Assembly: GCA_927911695.1 (NCBI GenBank)
Contig: CAKMQO010000160.1
Location: 1-5,957, forward strand
Origin: an uncultured Gemella sp.
GTDB taxonomy: Bacteria; Bacillota; Bacilli; Staphylococcales; Gemellaceae
Reading direction: 5' to 3'
DNA length: 5,957 nucleotides
Made by a program: the position numbers and the translations under genes. A model generated the notes under the pieces. It searched no databases. It was not told the origin of the DNA and worked only from the letters and a program-made list of their open reading frames with translations. Positions 1 through 5,957 of this stretch are shown here, one piece after another; positions within the stretch are counted from its first letter, which is position 1, and every line of letters starts with the position of its first letter.

Positions 1-716
1 ACGCCATCTCATCATTCTGTGCAAAGATTGCTTGTACTTCTTTGTTTCCTTGAATCATATTTGTCGCTGTATTCGAAAGCTTTGCGACGTATCAAAATTA
101 ATGCGGATTGACTAGAAAGAACATCTAAATTTGTCTTTGAAATTTGTTCAAATCCTTTACCTCTATCTACAGTTGCAGAAGCGCCAGGGACTCCTGATAA
201 TTCAAAAGTTTTTGCTTTTTCTCCCAATTGCTTGGTAATAAATTCTGCAGCCATTTTACCTGCTTCTACGTTATCAGAAGCAACAGTTGTCAAGACTTCA
301 CCACCATTACTACCGCGGTCAATTAAGATTACCGGAATGTTTGCATTATTAGCAGCTTTAATAGATGTAACAATTGCATCAGAATCAACTGGATTAATTA
401 GTAAAGCATCTACATTTTGACTAATAAAATTTTGAATATCATCTGCTTGTCTAGCAGCATCATCTTGTGCATCTGCTATCTTCAAAGTTACTTCTTTTTC
501 CCCTGCAGCTTTTTCAAGGCCATCTTTCATAGCCACAAAATAAGGATTGTTAGTAGTAGAAATAGAAACTCCTAATTTTAATTCTTTTGCCGACTTTTGA
601 GTCGTAGATTTATTATCATTTGATGAATTTCCTAAACCAGTTTTTCCACAAGCTACTAAAGCAAAAATAAATGTTACAAACAAAGCAAAAATGCTAATTT
701 TTTTAATATTTTTCAT
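1..716 (-). pseudogene. rbsB: Ribose ABC transporter substrate-binding lipoprotein RbsB, frameshifted and cut by the window edge
   Basis: RbsB captures D-ribose outside the membrane and delivers it to RbsC/RbsA. The first 205 codons read cleanly. They have a lipoprotein signal peptide with lipobox LVAC (Cys23 would be lipidated), a Ser/Thr/Asn-rich linker, then a periplasmic-binding-protein type I fold: NNPYF (56-60), DALLINPVDSDA (103-114), the D133-R134 pair in LIDRG, SDN (147-149) and R185 in TVDRGKGF. These match ribose-contacting positions of E. coli RbsB. After SSQSA (base 102) the frame breaks. NFDTSQ is found in a second frame (99-82), and KLSNTATNM up to IFAQNDEMA in a third (about 81-2), all as expected for RbsB. 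So two indels lie within about 20 bases, and the original frame runs on only to a stop at 12. The remaining C-terminal part, roughly a quarter, lies off the window. The start ATG (716) has GAGGAG (729-724) 7 nt upstream. Family identity is near certain; whether the breaks are real or sequencing errors is open. Confidence 0.93.
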
Positions 717-745
717 GTTATTACTCCTCGTAATATATATCTATA

Positions 746-762
746 GGGATAGTTTCAATCCC
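746..762 (-). other. Small hairpin in the rbsC-rbsB spacer
   Basis: The 104-nt spacer between rbsC and rbsB is the only sizeable gap in the operon. It contains GGGAT/ATCCC inverted arms (746-750 and 758-762) around a 7-nt loop, ending about 17 nt upstream of the rbsB Shine-Dalgarno. The other gene junctions are gaps of 1-13 nt or overlaps. Such a hairpin could shield the 5' end of a processed rbsB mRNA, since binding proteins are usually needed in excess over the permease, but this role is inference. No U-tract follows it, so it does not look like a terminator. Confidence 0.35.
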
Positions 763-820
763 GATTATTGTACGTCATCTAATAAATTGTTACTATTTCC
801 AAAAAAAATTGAAAATTATT

Positions 821-1765
821 CTACTGTTTTACAACTTTAAAACGATCAATCAGAACAGCAATTAAGATTACAACTCCTTTTACTACTTGTTGCCAAAATG
901 CTGAAACACCAATAATATTAAGTCCATTATTCAAAACTCCAATAATTAAAGCACCTATTAGAGTCCCAAGTATACGACCTTTACCTCCAGATAAAGAGGT
1001 TCCTCCAAGAACAACAGCTGCAATAGCATCCATTTCATAACTAGCACCTGCTGTTGGTTGAGCAGAACTTAAGCGTGATGTTATAATTAATCCAGAAATT
1101 GAAGCCATAATACCTGATATTGAATAAATGATAATTTTCACTTTATTTAATTTCACACCTGATATATATGCTGCTTTTTCATTCCCCCCTATAGCATATA
1201 CAGATTTACCAAATGCTGTTTTATGAAGTAAAACATATAAAACAATAAATACAATAAACATAATAATTACAGGAAATGGAATTCCTACTATGTAACCTTG
1301 CCCCAAAAATTGAAATAAGAATGTATCACTTAATCCTTTTGTAATAGGATTCCCATTTGTATAAACAAGTGTTGCTCCCCTAAAAATAGTCATAGTCGCT
1401 AAAGTGACGATAAATGGAGCTAATTTCCCGTAGGAAATCAATAACCCATTCATCATACCTAGAATGCAACCCAAAATTAAAGAGATGAGAATTGCTAACG
1501 TAACAGGCATTCCAGATCCTAATAAACCTGCTGTTAGCGCGCTGGATAAGGCTAAAATTGATCCTACTGATAAATCGATTCCACCTGTTAGAATAACAAA
1601 AGTCATTCCAAAAGCAATCAGTGCATTTGATGTTACTTGCAATAGTAAATTTAACAGATTATTTGCTGTTAAAAAATTTGAATTGATAATAGTGATGACA
1701 GCCATTAAAATTATCAATGCTATTACCGTTGTCAATTCTGACATGTACTTCATAGTATTTTTCAC
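821..1765 (-). CDS. rbsC: Ribose ABC transporter permease RbsC
   Basis: Membrane subunit that forms the ribose channel and couples RbsB to the RbsA ATPase. At 314 aa it is close to the family norm (about 320) and appears intact. It is highly hydrophobic, with about eight to ten membrane segments (roughly 12-30, 43-60, 70-85, 88-112, 118-135, 160-181, 214-233, 248-258, 265-288, 295-308). Family hallmarks are LTGGIDLSVGS (59-69), the ATPase-contacting cytoplasmic loop AIGGNEKAAYISGV (191-204) and GGTSLSGGKGRILGTLIGAL (254-273), all typical of the BPD_transp_2 / CUT2 sugar permeases. The start is GTG (1765-1763), chosen because AGGAGG (1779-1774) lies 8 nt upstream; ATGs at codons 5 and 8 have worse spacing. 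The gene begins one base after the rbsA stop, and its ribosome-binding site is inside the last rbsA codons, so translational coupling is likely. Confidence 0.96.
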   Translation of the reverse strand: MKNTMKYMSELTTVIALIILMAVITIINSNFLTANNLLNLLLQVTSNALIAFGMTFVILTGGIDLSVGSILALSSALTAGLLGSGMPVTLAILISLILGCILGMMNGLLISYGKLAPFIVTLATMTIFRGATLVYTNGNPITKGLSDTFLFQFLGQGYIVGIPFPVIIMFIVFIVLYVLLHKTAFGKSVYAIGGNEKAAYISGVKLNKVKIIIYSISGIMASISGLIITSRLSSAQPTAGASYEMDAIAAVVLGGTSLSGGKGRILGTLIGALIIGVLNNGLNIIGVSAFWQQVVKGVVILIAVLIDRFKVVKQ

Positions 1766-1766
1766 A

Positions 1767-3244
1767 CTATTGTCCTCCTGTAGCTAGTTGCATAACTTTT
1801 TCTTGTGTAGCTTCTCGACGTGTTAATTCCCCACTAATTCTACCTTCATGCATGACCATAATGCGATCACTGACTCCAATCACTTCTGGTAAATCTGAAG
1901 AGACCATAATAATCGGTACACCTCGTTCAGCTAATTCATTCATTAATTGGTAAATTTCACGCTTAGCTCCAACATCTACCCCACGAGTTGGCTCATCTAA
2001 AATCAGTACTTTTGGTGCAATACCTATCCATTTTGCTAAAACTACTTTCTGTTGATTACCACCAGAAAGTGTCCCAACTTCCTTATCTGGATAACCTGAT
2101 TTAATTTGTAACCTATCAATTAAGCGTTGTACAAATATACCACTTGTTTTATTATCGAAAATGCCATTTTTAACAAAATCACGAGTACTAGGTAAAGTCA
2201 TATTATCTTTAATAGAAAAATCTAAAATCAATCCCTCATCTTTACGATCTTCTGTTAAGAAACCAATTCCATGCTTAATTGCTTCAAAAGGATTTTTAAT
2301 TATCAGTTGTTCTCCGTTTATTATAATTTGACCAGATTTTAAAGAATCAATTCCAAAAATTGCTCGCATTATTTCAGTACGACCAGCACCCATCAAACCA
2401 GAAAAACCAAGAATTTCCCCTTGACGTACATAGAAAGAAATATCCGTAAAAGCATCACCAGAAAGATTCTTAGCTTGAAAAACAATATTCCCAATCTCAG
2501 CCTTTTTTTCTGGATAATAATCTTCTAATTCACGGCCTACCATCTTCTGAACTAATTCATCTGCATTAGTTAACTTCGTTTTCTTGGTATCAATTACAAA
2601 CCCATCCCTCATAACAGTTATAAGATCTGTGATCTTAAAGATTTCTTCCATCCGATGTGAAATATACACAATACCTACACCATCAGATTTTAATCCTTCT
2701 ATCACTTTAAAAAGTGTTTCAGTTTCACGATCAGTTAAAGCTGCTGTGGGTTCATCCATAATTAACAAGGAAACTTCTGATAATAAACATTTTGCTATTT
2801 CTATCATTTGTTGTTGTCCGACTGATAATTGACCAATGATTGCATCGAGAGGAATAGAGATATTAAGACGTTTAAATGCTTCTTTAGCTTTCCTTTCCAT
2901 ACTAACTTTATCTAGAAACCCAATCGAATTTTTAATTTCTCTTCCTAAAAAAAGATTATCAAGTACAGTCATATCTGGCCAAGTATTCATTTCCTGATGA
3001 ATAAAACTCAGTCCAAACCGTTCTGCCTCTTGAGGATTAGAAAATGTTTTTCTTTTCCATCAATAAAAATAGTTCCTGAAGTAGCTGGAAAAAGTCCAGT
3101 TAAAATATTCATTAAGGTTGATTTGCCTGCGCCATTCTCCCCCATTAAAGCATGAACTTCTCCTGAATTAAGAACCAAATCAATACTTTCTAAAACACGA
3201 TTATTCCCAAAAGATTTTGAAATGTTCTTCATTTCAATTTTCAT
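1767..3244 (-). pseudogene. rbsA: Ribose ABC transporter ATP-binding protein RbsA, with a one-base frameshift
   Basis: Double ATPase that energises ribose import. With one base restored it reads as 492 aa, normal for the family (about 493-501). Domain 1: Walker [10 protein letters not shown] (35-43), Q-loop FIHQE (81-85), signature LSVGQQ (140-145), Walker B LLIMDEP (160-166), H-loop His197. Domain 2: the degenerate Walker A GLMGAGRTE (283-291, Arg for Lys, as usual in this family), TEDRKDEG (331-338), signature LSGGNQQK (393-400), Walker B LILDEP (414-419). The break is in a five-A run (plus-strand T run 3047-3051). The first frame reads GKEKHF and stops at about 3008-3010; a sixth A would give [20 protein letters not shown] running straight into HQEMNTWPD. 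As written, the products would be an ATPase fragment of about 78 aa and a 407-codon remainder. The start is ATG 3244-3242, 6 nt after AAGGGGG, rather than TTG at 3250. Confidence 0.94.
1774..1779 (-). promoter_or_regulatory. Ribosome-binding site of rbsC
   Basis: AGGAGG on the minus strand, inside the terminal codons of rbsA and 8 nt from the GTG at 1765-1763. It decides in favour of GTG as the rbsC start. Confidence 0.8.
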
Positions 3245-3250
3245 AGGCAA

Positions 3251-3257
3251 CCCCCTT
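3251..3257 (-). promoter_or_regulatory. Ribosome-binding site of rbsA
   Basis: AAGGGGG on the minus strand, directly after the rbsD stop codon. It lies 6 nt from ATG 3244-3242 but abuts the TTG at 3250-3248, so it favours the ATG start for rbsA. Confidence 0.7.
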
Positions 3258-3656
3258 CTAAATAATAACTCCTGATTGCAAGATTATATTCGAATATGGT
3301 GTATCTTCCCCAGTGCGAATAACTGCCTTAACTTTAGTATTCATAGCTTTCAATTCTTCATGACTAATATATTCAATAATTATATTCGATCCTAAAAGAT
3401 CTAGAACTGCTTGCCACTGTTCTTTGTTTTTTTCCTTAATTTCTTCTGCTAAGAAAATTTTTTCAATAAGTACATGATCTGAATATTCTTTTAAAACTTC
3501 TAAAAAACTTGGACTACCTTTTCTTAATGCTAAATCAATTTTATCAACACCTTTTGGAACTGGCAATCCTAAATCTCCGATACAAACCAAATCCATATGA
3601 CCTAAATCATCAGCTAGTTTCGCTATATTACTATTTAAAATCCCATATTTCTTCAT
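3258..3656 (-). CDS. rbsD: D-ribose pyranase (ribose mutarotase) RbsD
   Basis: Cytoplasmic enzyme that interconverts beta-pyranose and beta-furanose ribose so that imported sugar becomes a ribokinase substrate. It is 132 aa, the usual size (131 in B. subtilis, 139 in E. coli), and intact. The family pattern is clear end to end: [14 protein letters not shown] at the N-terminus, catalytic-site His20 in DLGHMD, Asp28 in [10 protein letters not shown], His99 in ISHEEL, and the C-terminal strand [14 protein letters not shown] with Glu117, Tyr121 and Asn123. The start ATG (3656-3654) has AAAGGAG about 10 nt upstream, inside the end of rbsK. The gene overlaps rbsK by 26 nt and ends 13 nt before rbsA. 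The family forms ring-shaped oligomers (known for RbsD; not visible here). Confidence 0.96.
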   Translation of the reverse strand: MKKYGILNSNIAKLADDLGHMDLVCIGDLGLPVPKGVDKIDLALRKGSPSFLEVLKEYSDHVLIEKIFLAEEIKEKNKEQWQAVLDLLGSNIIIEYISHEELKAMNTKVKAVIRTGEDTPYSNIILQSGVII

Positions 3657-4542
3657 ATCCTGAATGCTCCTTTATTTCTTTCAAACTCGGCATACCTCCT
3701 TGCGCTCCAAATCTTTGAACAGAAAGATGTGAAGCAATCGTTGCAAAGGACAATGCAATATCCATCTCTTTTCCTTTTGAGATAGCATAAGCAAAAGCAC
3801 CATTAAACGTATCTCCTGCTCCTGTAGTATCAACTACTTCTGCTTTTATAGCAGGAATTTTCTTAACTGCTGTCCCATCATAATAAATAGAACCTTCAAC
3901 TCCTAATGTCACAATCATTTTATTAGGATAAATTTTAATAATTTCTTCTAATTTCTTATCTGGAAAAAGCTCTGAACATTCGTGCTCGTTAGGAGTAATA
4001 AAATCACAAAAAGGAATCATCTCTTTGTCTGTTTCTCTAGCTGGTGCAGGATTGTAAAGAACCTTAACTTGATTTTCTTGGCAAAATTTAGCTATAGATA
4101 AGTTGGCTTCATGTGGTATTTCATTCTGTAATACAACAATACTTGCATCACTAAGTAATTTCCACTCATTTTTCCAATCATTTGTTTTAACTAAATTATT
4201 AGCTCCGGGATAATAAATAATCCTATTATCACCTCCATATAAAGTAATTTGTGCAACTCCTGTAGACTGTGGTACCGTTCCCACATATGCTGTAGAAATA
4301 TCATTATTTTGCAGATTACTTAATAAATCTGCTGAAAAAATATCTTCTCCTACGTTCCCAAATATGTAAATATTATCTTCAACACTGGATAATCTACCAA
4401 TAGCTACAGCTTGATTTGCACCTTTTCCACCTGGAACTATATTAAATGAATCGCCAAAAATCGTTTCACCTCCTTCTGGAATCCTTTTTGTTCTCATAAC
4501 TAAGTCCATTGAAATGCTTCCAACAACAACAATTTTACTCAT
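3631..4542 (-). CDS. rbsK: Ribokinase RbsK
   Basis: Cytoplasmic PfkB-family kinase: D-ribose + ATP gives ribose-5-phosphate, feeding the pentose phosphate pathway and nucleotide synthesis. At 303 aa it matches the family (293 in B. subtilis, 309 in E. coli) and is intact. Visible motifs are the N-terminal substrate-binding strand VVVGSISMDL with SISMD (9-13), the glycine pair of PGGKGANQA (37-45, PfkB signature 1), NPAPAR (164-169), TPNEHE (183-188), VTLGVEGS (211-218) and DTTGAGDTFNGA (238-249, signature 2) with catalytic base Asp244 and its anion hole. QRFGAQGGMPS (276-286) is the usual ribokinase C-terminal region. The start ATG shares an ATGA overlap with the rbsR stop, and AAGGAG (4554-4549) sits 6 nt upstream. 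The last 26 nt overlap rbsD, so the tail [11 protein letters not shown] is a little longer than in many homologues. Confidence 0.96.
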   Translation of the reverse strand: MSKIVVVGSISMDLVMRTKRIPEGGETIFGDSFNIVPGGKGANQAVAIGRLSSVEDNIYIFGNVGEDIFSADLLSNLQNNDISTAYVGTVPQSTGVAQITLYGGDNRIIYYPGANNLVKTNDWKNEWKLLSDASIVVLQNEIPHEANLSIAKFCQENQVKVLYNPAPARETDKEMIPFCDFITPNEHECSELFPDKKLEEIIKIYPNKMIVTLGVEGSIYYDGTAVKKIPAIKAEVVDTTGAGDTFNGAFAYAISKGKEMDIALSFATIASHLSVQRFGAQGGMPSLKEIKEHSGYEEIWDFK

Positions 4543-5517
4543 TTCTTTCTCCTTAATGTATTTCTTTCTATGTACCTAACAGGGAGTTTAATTTTAGCTT
4601 CATCTATAGAGAACTTATTTGCCATATTATAGATTAGCTTTGCAGCCTGTTCTCCCATTTTATATGATGATTGGTGGATAGTTGATAAAGAAGGATAAAT
4701 AAATTGACTAAGTACAATATCATCATAACCAATGATTTGAATATCATCTGGAATTTTTTTCCCAATTGCTAAAATTTCATGAATATAAGCTATCGCATGA
4801 ATATCAGAAGGTGCTATAATACTATCAATATTTGGATTTCTTTTTAGATTCTCTTTAGCTTCTTTTTGAATTTTTTCAAAGTCAAAAGTTTCACTTTCTT
4901 CAATACAAATTTCTAAATTTTTATTCCTCAAATAGTTTAAACTTGCTTCAAATCGTTCCACAATATTCTCAGCTTTATCATCTAAAACTTTGATGATCAT
5001 AACCTGCTCAGCGCCAGCATTCCAAATTGCTTTAGCAGCCAAACGTCCACCCAACTGATTATCAGAAAAAACACCGTAGCCTGTATCTTTACTAATCCGG
5101 TCAACCACAACAACAGGTAATGTTAGATTTGGAAATTCCTTTGTAAAGTCAAGGGTTGTTATAATACCAGCTGCATTTGTTTTTAACAAAAGGTTTATAT
5201 ATTCTTCTAACGAATCATGATCTGAAATAGTACCAACCATAATCCTATAACCTTTATCTTTCAAATATGATTCGGCTCCTCGAACCAATCTTGGGAAGAA
5301 CGGATTAGAAATATCTGGCAATAAGAGTCCTACCATTTGATTTTTTTTAGTTTTTAAAGATTGTGCTAATACATTTGGTGTGTAATTTAATTTCTTGATA
5401 GCATTTTTTATCTTTTCTCTCGCATCATCTCCGACATAGCCTTTTTTCGAAATATATCTTGAAACTGTTGACTTTGATACTCCGGCTTCTTCAGCAACCT
5501 GTTTTATTGTTAGTCAT
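4539..5517 (-). pseudogene. rbsR: LacI-family ribose operon repressor RbsR, frameshifted just after the start codon
   Basis: Predicted repressor of this operon. With one base removed it reads as 325 aa, a normal LacI-family length. Helix-turn-helix is IKQVAEEAGVSKSTVSRYIS (4-23), hinge helix YTPNVLAQSL (45-54), then a ligand-binding domain from MVGLLLPDISNPFF (61-74), including VVVVDR (125-130) and IIGYDD (251-256). Ribose as effector is inferred from position. The only ATG with a ribosome-binding site (AAAGGAGG 5529-5522, 4 nt before ATG 5517-5515) opens a frame that stops after eight codons (MTNNKTGC). Removing one A at 5507/5508 gives MTNIKQVAEEAGV, a typical LacI-family N-terminus. The conserved frame has no other start codon before ATG 5336, which would yield a 265-aa protein without the DNA-binding domain. 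The stop overlaps the rbsK start (ATGA). Confidence 0.9.
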
Positions 5518-5521
5518 CACT

Positions 5522-5529
5522 CCTCCTTT
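5522..5529 (-). promoter_or_regulatory. Ribosome-binding site of rbsR
   Basis: AAAGGAGG on the minus strand, 4 nt before ATG 5517-5515. It is a strong Shine-Dalgarno at slightly short spacing. It fixes the intended rbsR start even though the frame that follows is broken, and shows that the gene originally began here rather than at the internal ATG at 5336. Confidence 0.7.
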
Positions 5530-5536
5530 TTATTGT

Positions 5537-5547
5537 GGAACCGTTCC
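5537..5547 (-). promoter_or_regulatory. Probable RbsR operator
   Basis: A perfect 5-1-5 inverted repeat (GGAAC, one centre base, GTTCC). LacI-family operators are typically short palindromes like this. It lies about 10 nt downstream of the -10 element, so it would overlap the first transcribed bases, a normal place for a repressor to block initiation. Assignment to RbsR rests on position next to rbsR; no second copy was seen in the window. Confidence 0.6.
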
Positions 5548-5556
5548 CTTATTTAT

Positions 5557-5585
5557 ATAGTAAGCGTTTTCTTTTGTTTTGTCAA
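5557..5585 (-). promoter_or_regulatory. Promoter of the rbs operon (sigma-A type)
   Basis: The -35 box is a perfect TTGACA (5585-5580). A 17-nt spacer leads to TACTAT (5562-5557), a 4-of-6 match to TATAAT. Transcription should begin near 5550, giving a leader of about 30 nt before rbsR. It is the only good promoter found in the operon, so all six genes are probably on one transcript. Confidence 0.7.
5559..5572 (-). promoter_or_regulatory. CcpA cre site (catabolite repression)
   Basis: AGAAAACGCTTACT on the minus strand matches the Firmicute cre consensus TGWAARCGYTWNCW at 13 of 14 positions; only the first base differs. It covers part of the promoter spacer and the -10 box, where CcpA binding would block RNA polymerase. 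Inference: the operon is shut down when a preferred sugar such as glucose is present. Confidence 0.75.
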
Positions 5586-5651
5586 TACTTTTTTAGAAAT
5601 ATTTTAAATTTATTTCAGAGTACACATGTTTTTACTAATCTCCTATTACTA

Positions 5652-5903
5652 TTAGATACGAAACACAACAAGACCTCCACTATATCGAGGAGGCCTTGGA
5701 TCAGCTCGGTTATTTAGTAAAAGACTAAGAAGATTTTCTTTCTCCCAATCATCTTCTGTACGGCGAGGGTAGAAAAATTCAGATTTGTCCGGAGCTTCCA
5801 TCATCTCCATCAAAGGTAGCATATCATAGGCCAGATCCAAGCTTGGAATCTGGTCTTTTTGAATCCAATAGTTCAAATAGTAACAATGATATTTAAAAAC
5901 CAC
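5652..5903 (-). CDS. Unrecognised 83-aa reading frame, possibly a gene remnant
   Basis: I do not recognise this protein. It is acidic in the middle (MEMMEAPDKSEFF, then TEDDWEKENLLSLLLNN) with a basic/proline patch near the end (RADPRPPRYSGG), and has no signal peptide or membrane segment. The base composition of its central part looks less AT-rich than the rbs genes. The only in-frame start is GTG 5903 without a visible Shine-Dalgarno, and a stop lies just upstream at 5918-5916. The other two minus-strand frames are also closed by stops within 5904-5957. It may therefore be the 3' remnant of a longer gene, or a gene broken by an indel like those in the rbs genes. Its last 15 or so codons overlap a terminator-like hairpin, which fits a genuine gene end in this orientation. 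Real coding is plausible but unproven. Confidence 0.4.
   Translation of the reverse strand: MVFKYHCYYLNYWIQKDQIPSLDLAYDMLPLMEMMEAPDKSEFFYPRRTEDDWEKENLLSLLLNNRADPRPPRYSGGLVVFRI
5669..5698 (-). terminator. Probable intrinsic terminator of the gene upstream of rbsR
   Basis: Arms 5669-5678 and 5689-5698 form a 10-bp stem with a 10-nt loop. One position is a G-U wobble in minus-strand RNA but an A-C mismatch in plus-strand RNA, and the U-rich stretch (TTGTTGTGTTT) follows the stem only on the minus strand. It therefore fits termination of transcription entering from the right, insulating the rbs promoter about 85 nt further on. The U-tract is interrupted, so efficiency is uncertain. Confidence 0.5.
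5831..5853. repeat. Bulged 23-bp palindrome inside the unrecognised frame
   Basis: CCAGAT and ATCTGG flank the perfect palindrome CCAAGCTTGG, with a single extra A at 5847. On the plus strand it is followed by TCTTTTT, which resembles a terminator for rightward-moving transcription, though no plus-strand gene is seen to its left. It could also be a coincidence of coding sequence. Confidence 0.4.
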
Positions 5904-5957
5904 ATTGAATGAAAATTAACAACTACTTGCTTACTAAAAATATATCACCAGTTATGT

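Noticed and set aside
232..420. Open frame on the plus strand inside rbsB
   Set aside because: Antisense shadow of a clearly conserved gene; the product resembles nothing and has no ribosome-binding context.
767..772. Separate promoter for rbsB with TACAAT as -10
   Set aside because: No acceptable -35 box is found 16-18 nt upstream, and there is no extended -10.
1464..1787. Open frame of 107 codons on the plus strand across rbsC
   Set aside because: Lies opposite conserved RbsC sequence; long only because AT-rich membrane-protein codons leave few antisense stops.
2584..2832. Open frame on the plus strand inside rbsA
   Set aside because: Opposite the conserved signature and Walker B region of RbsA; a shadow.
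3008..3060. Programmed -1 frameshift in rbsA at the A run
   Set aside because: The A run is not an in-phase X XXY YYZ slippery heptamer, and RbsA homologues such as those of E. coli and B. subtilis are encoded in a single frame; an indel is simpler.
3509..3718. Open frame on the plus strand across the rbsD/rbsK junction
   Set aside because: Both opposite-strand genes are conserved; no independent support.
4539..5336. A natural regulator lacking the helix-turn-helix, starting at ATG 5336
   Set aside because: A complete helix-turn-helix and hinge lie in the same frame just upstream and the ATG has no ribosome-binding site; a frameshift after the true start explains it better.
5535..5717. Small plus-strand frame over the rbs promoter region
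   Set aside because: It covers the operator, cre, promoter and terminator hairpin; no promoter or ribosome-binding site and no recognisable protein.
1..5957. CRISPR array, tRNA/rRNA gene, insertion sequence or riboswitch
   Set aside because: No regularly spaced repeats, no recognisable tRNA/rRNA sequence, no transposase or paired terminal repeats, and the leader before rbsR is too short for a riboswitch.

Overview
This window is one ribose uptake and utilisation operon. All six genes lie on the minus strand and are transcribed from right to left: rbsR (LacI-family regulator), rbsK (ribokinase), rbsD (ribose mutarotase), rbsA (double ABC ATPase), rbsC (permease) and rbsB (lipoprotein sugar-binding protein, cut by the left edge). 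The gene order matches the rbsRKDACB operon of Bacillus subtilis. The AT-rich DNA, strong AAGGAG/AGGAGG ribosome-binding sites, lipobox-anchored binding protein and a near-consensus CcpA cre site point to a low-GC Firmicute. A lactic acid bacterium (Streptococcus/Enterococcus-like) is my best guess, but the sequence does not prove the genus.

Layout: 1-716 rbsB; 717-820 a spacer with a small hairpin; 821-1765 rbsC; 1767-3244 rbsA; 3258-3656 rbsD; 3631-4542 rbsK; 4539-5517 rbsR; 5537-5585 the control region. The control region has a TTGACA promoter, a cre box across the spacer and -10, and an 11-bp inverted repeat over the likely transcription start. Farther right, 5652-5903 holds an unrecognised minus-strand reading frame that ends in a likely intrinsic terminator. 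Nothing assignable is seen at 5586-5651 or 5904-5957.

How the genes work together: RbsB captures ribose outside the membrane, RbsC carries it through, and RbsA powers transport with ATP. RbsD interconverts the anomeric/ring forms, RbsK phosphorylates ribose to ribose-5-phosphate for the pentose phosphate pathway, and RbsR plus CcpA would control transcription. Genes are packed with overlaps or very short gaps, which suggests one transcript with translational coupling.

The notable oddity is that three of the six genes carry small indels while the rest of each sequence is well conserved: rbsR has one extra A just after its start codon, rbsA lacks one A in a poly-A run, and rbsB has two frame changes within about 20 bases. 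rbsK, rbsD and rbsC are intact. If real, ribose uptake and its regulation are recently inactivated; if not, these are draft-assembly errors. I found no sign of a new biological system; the operon itself is a known type.
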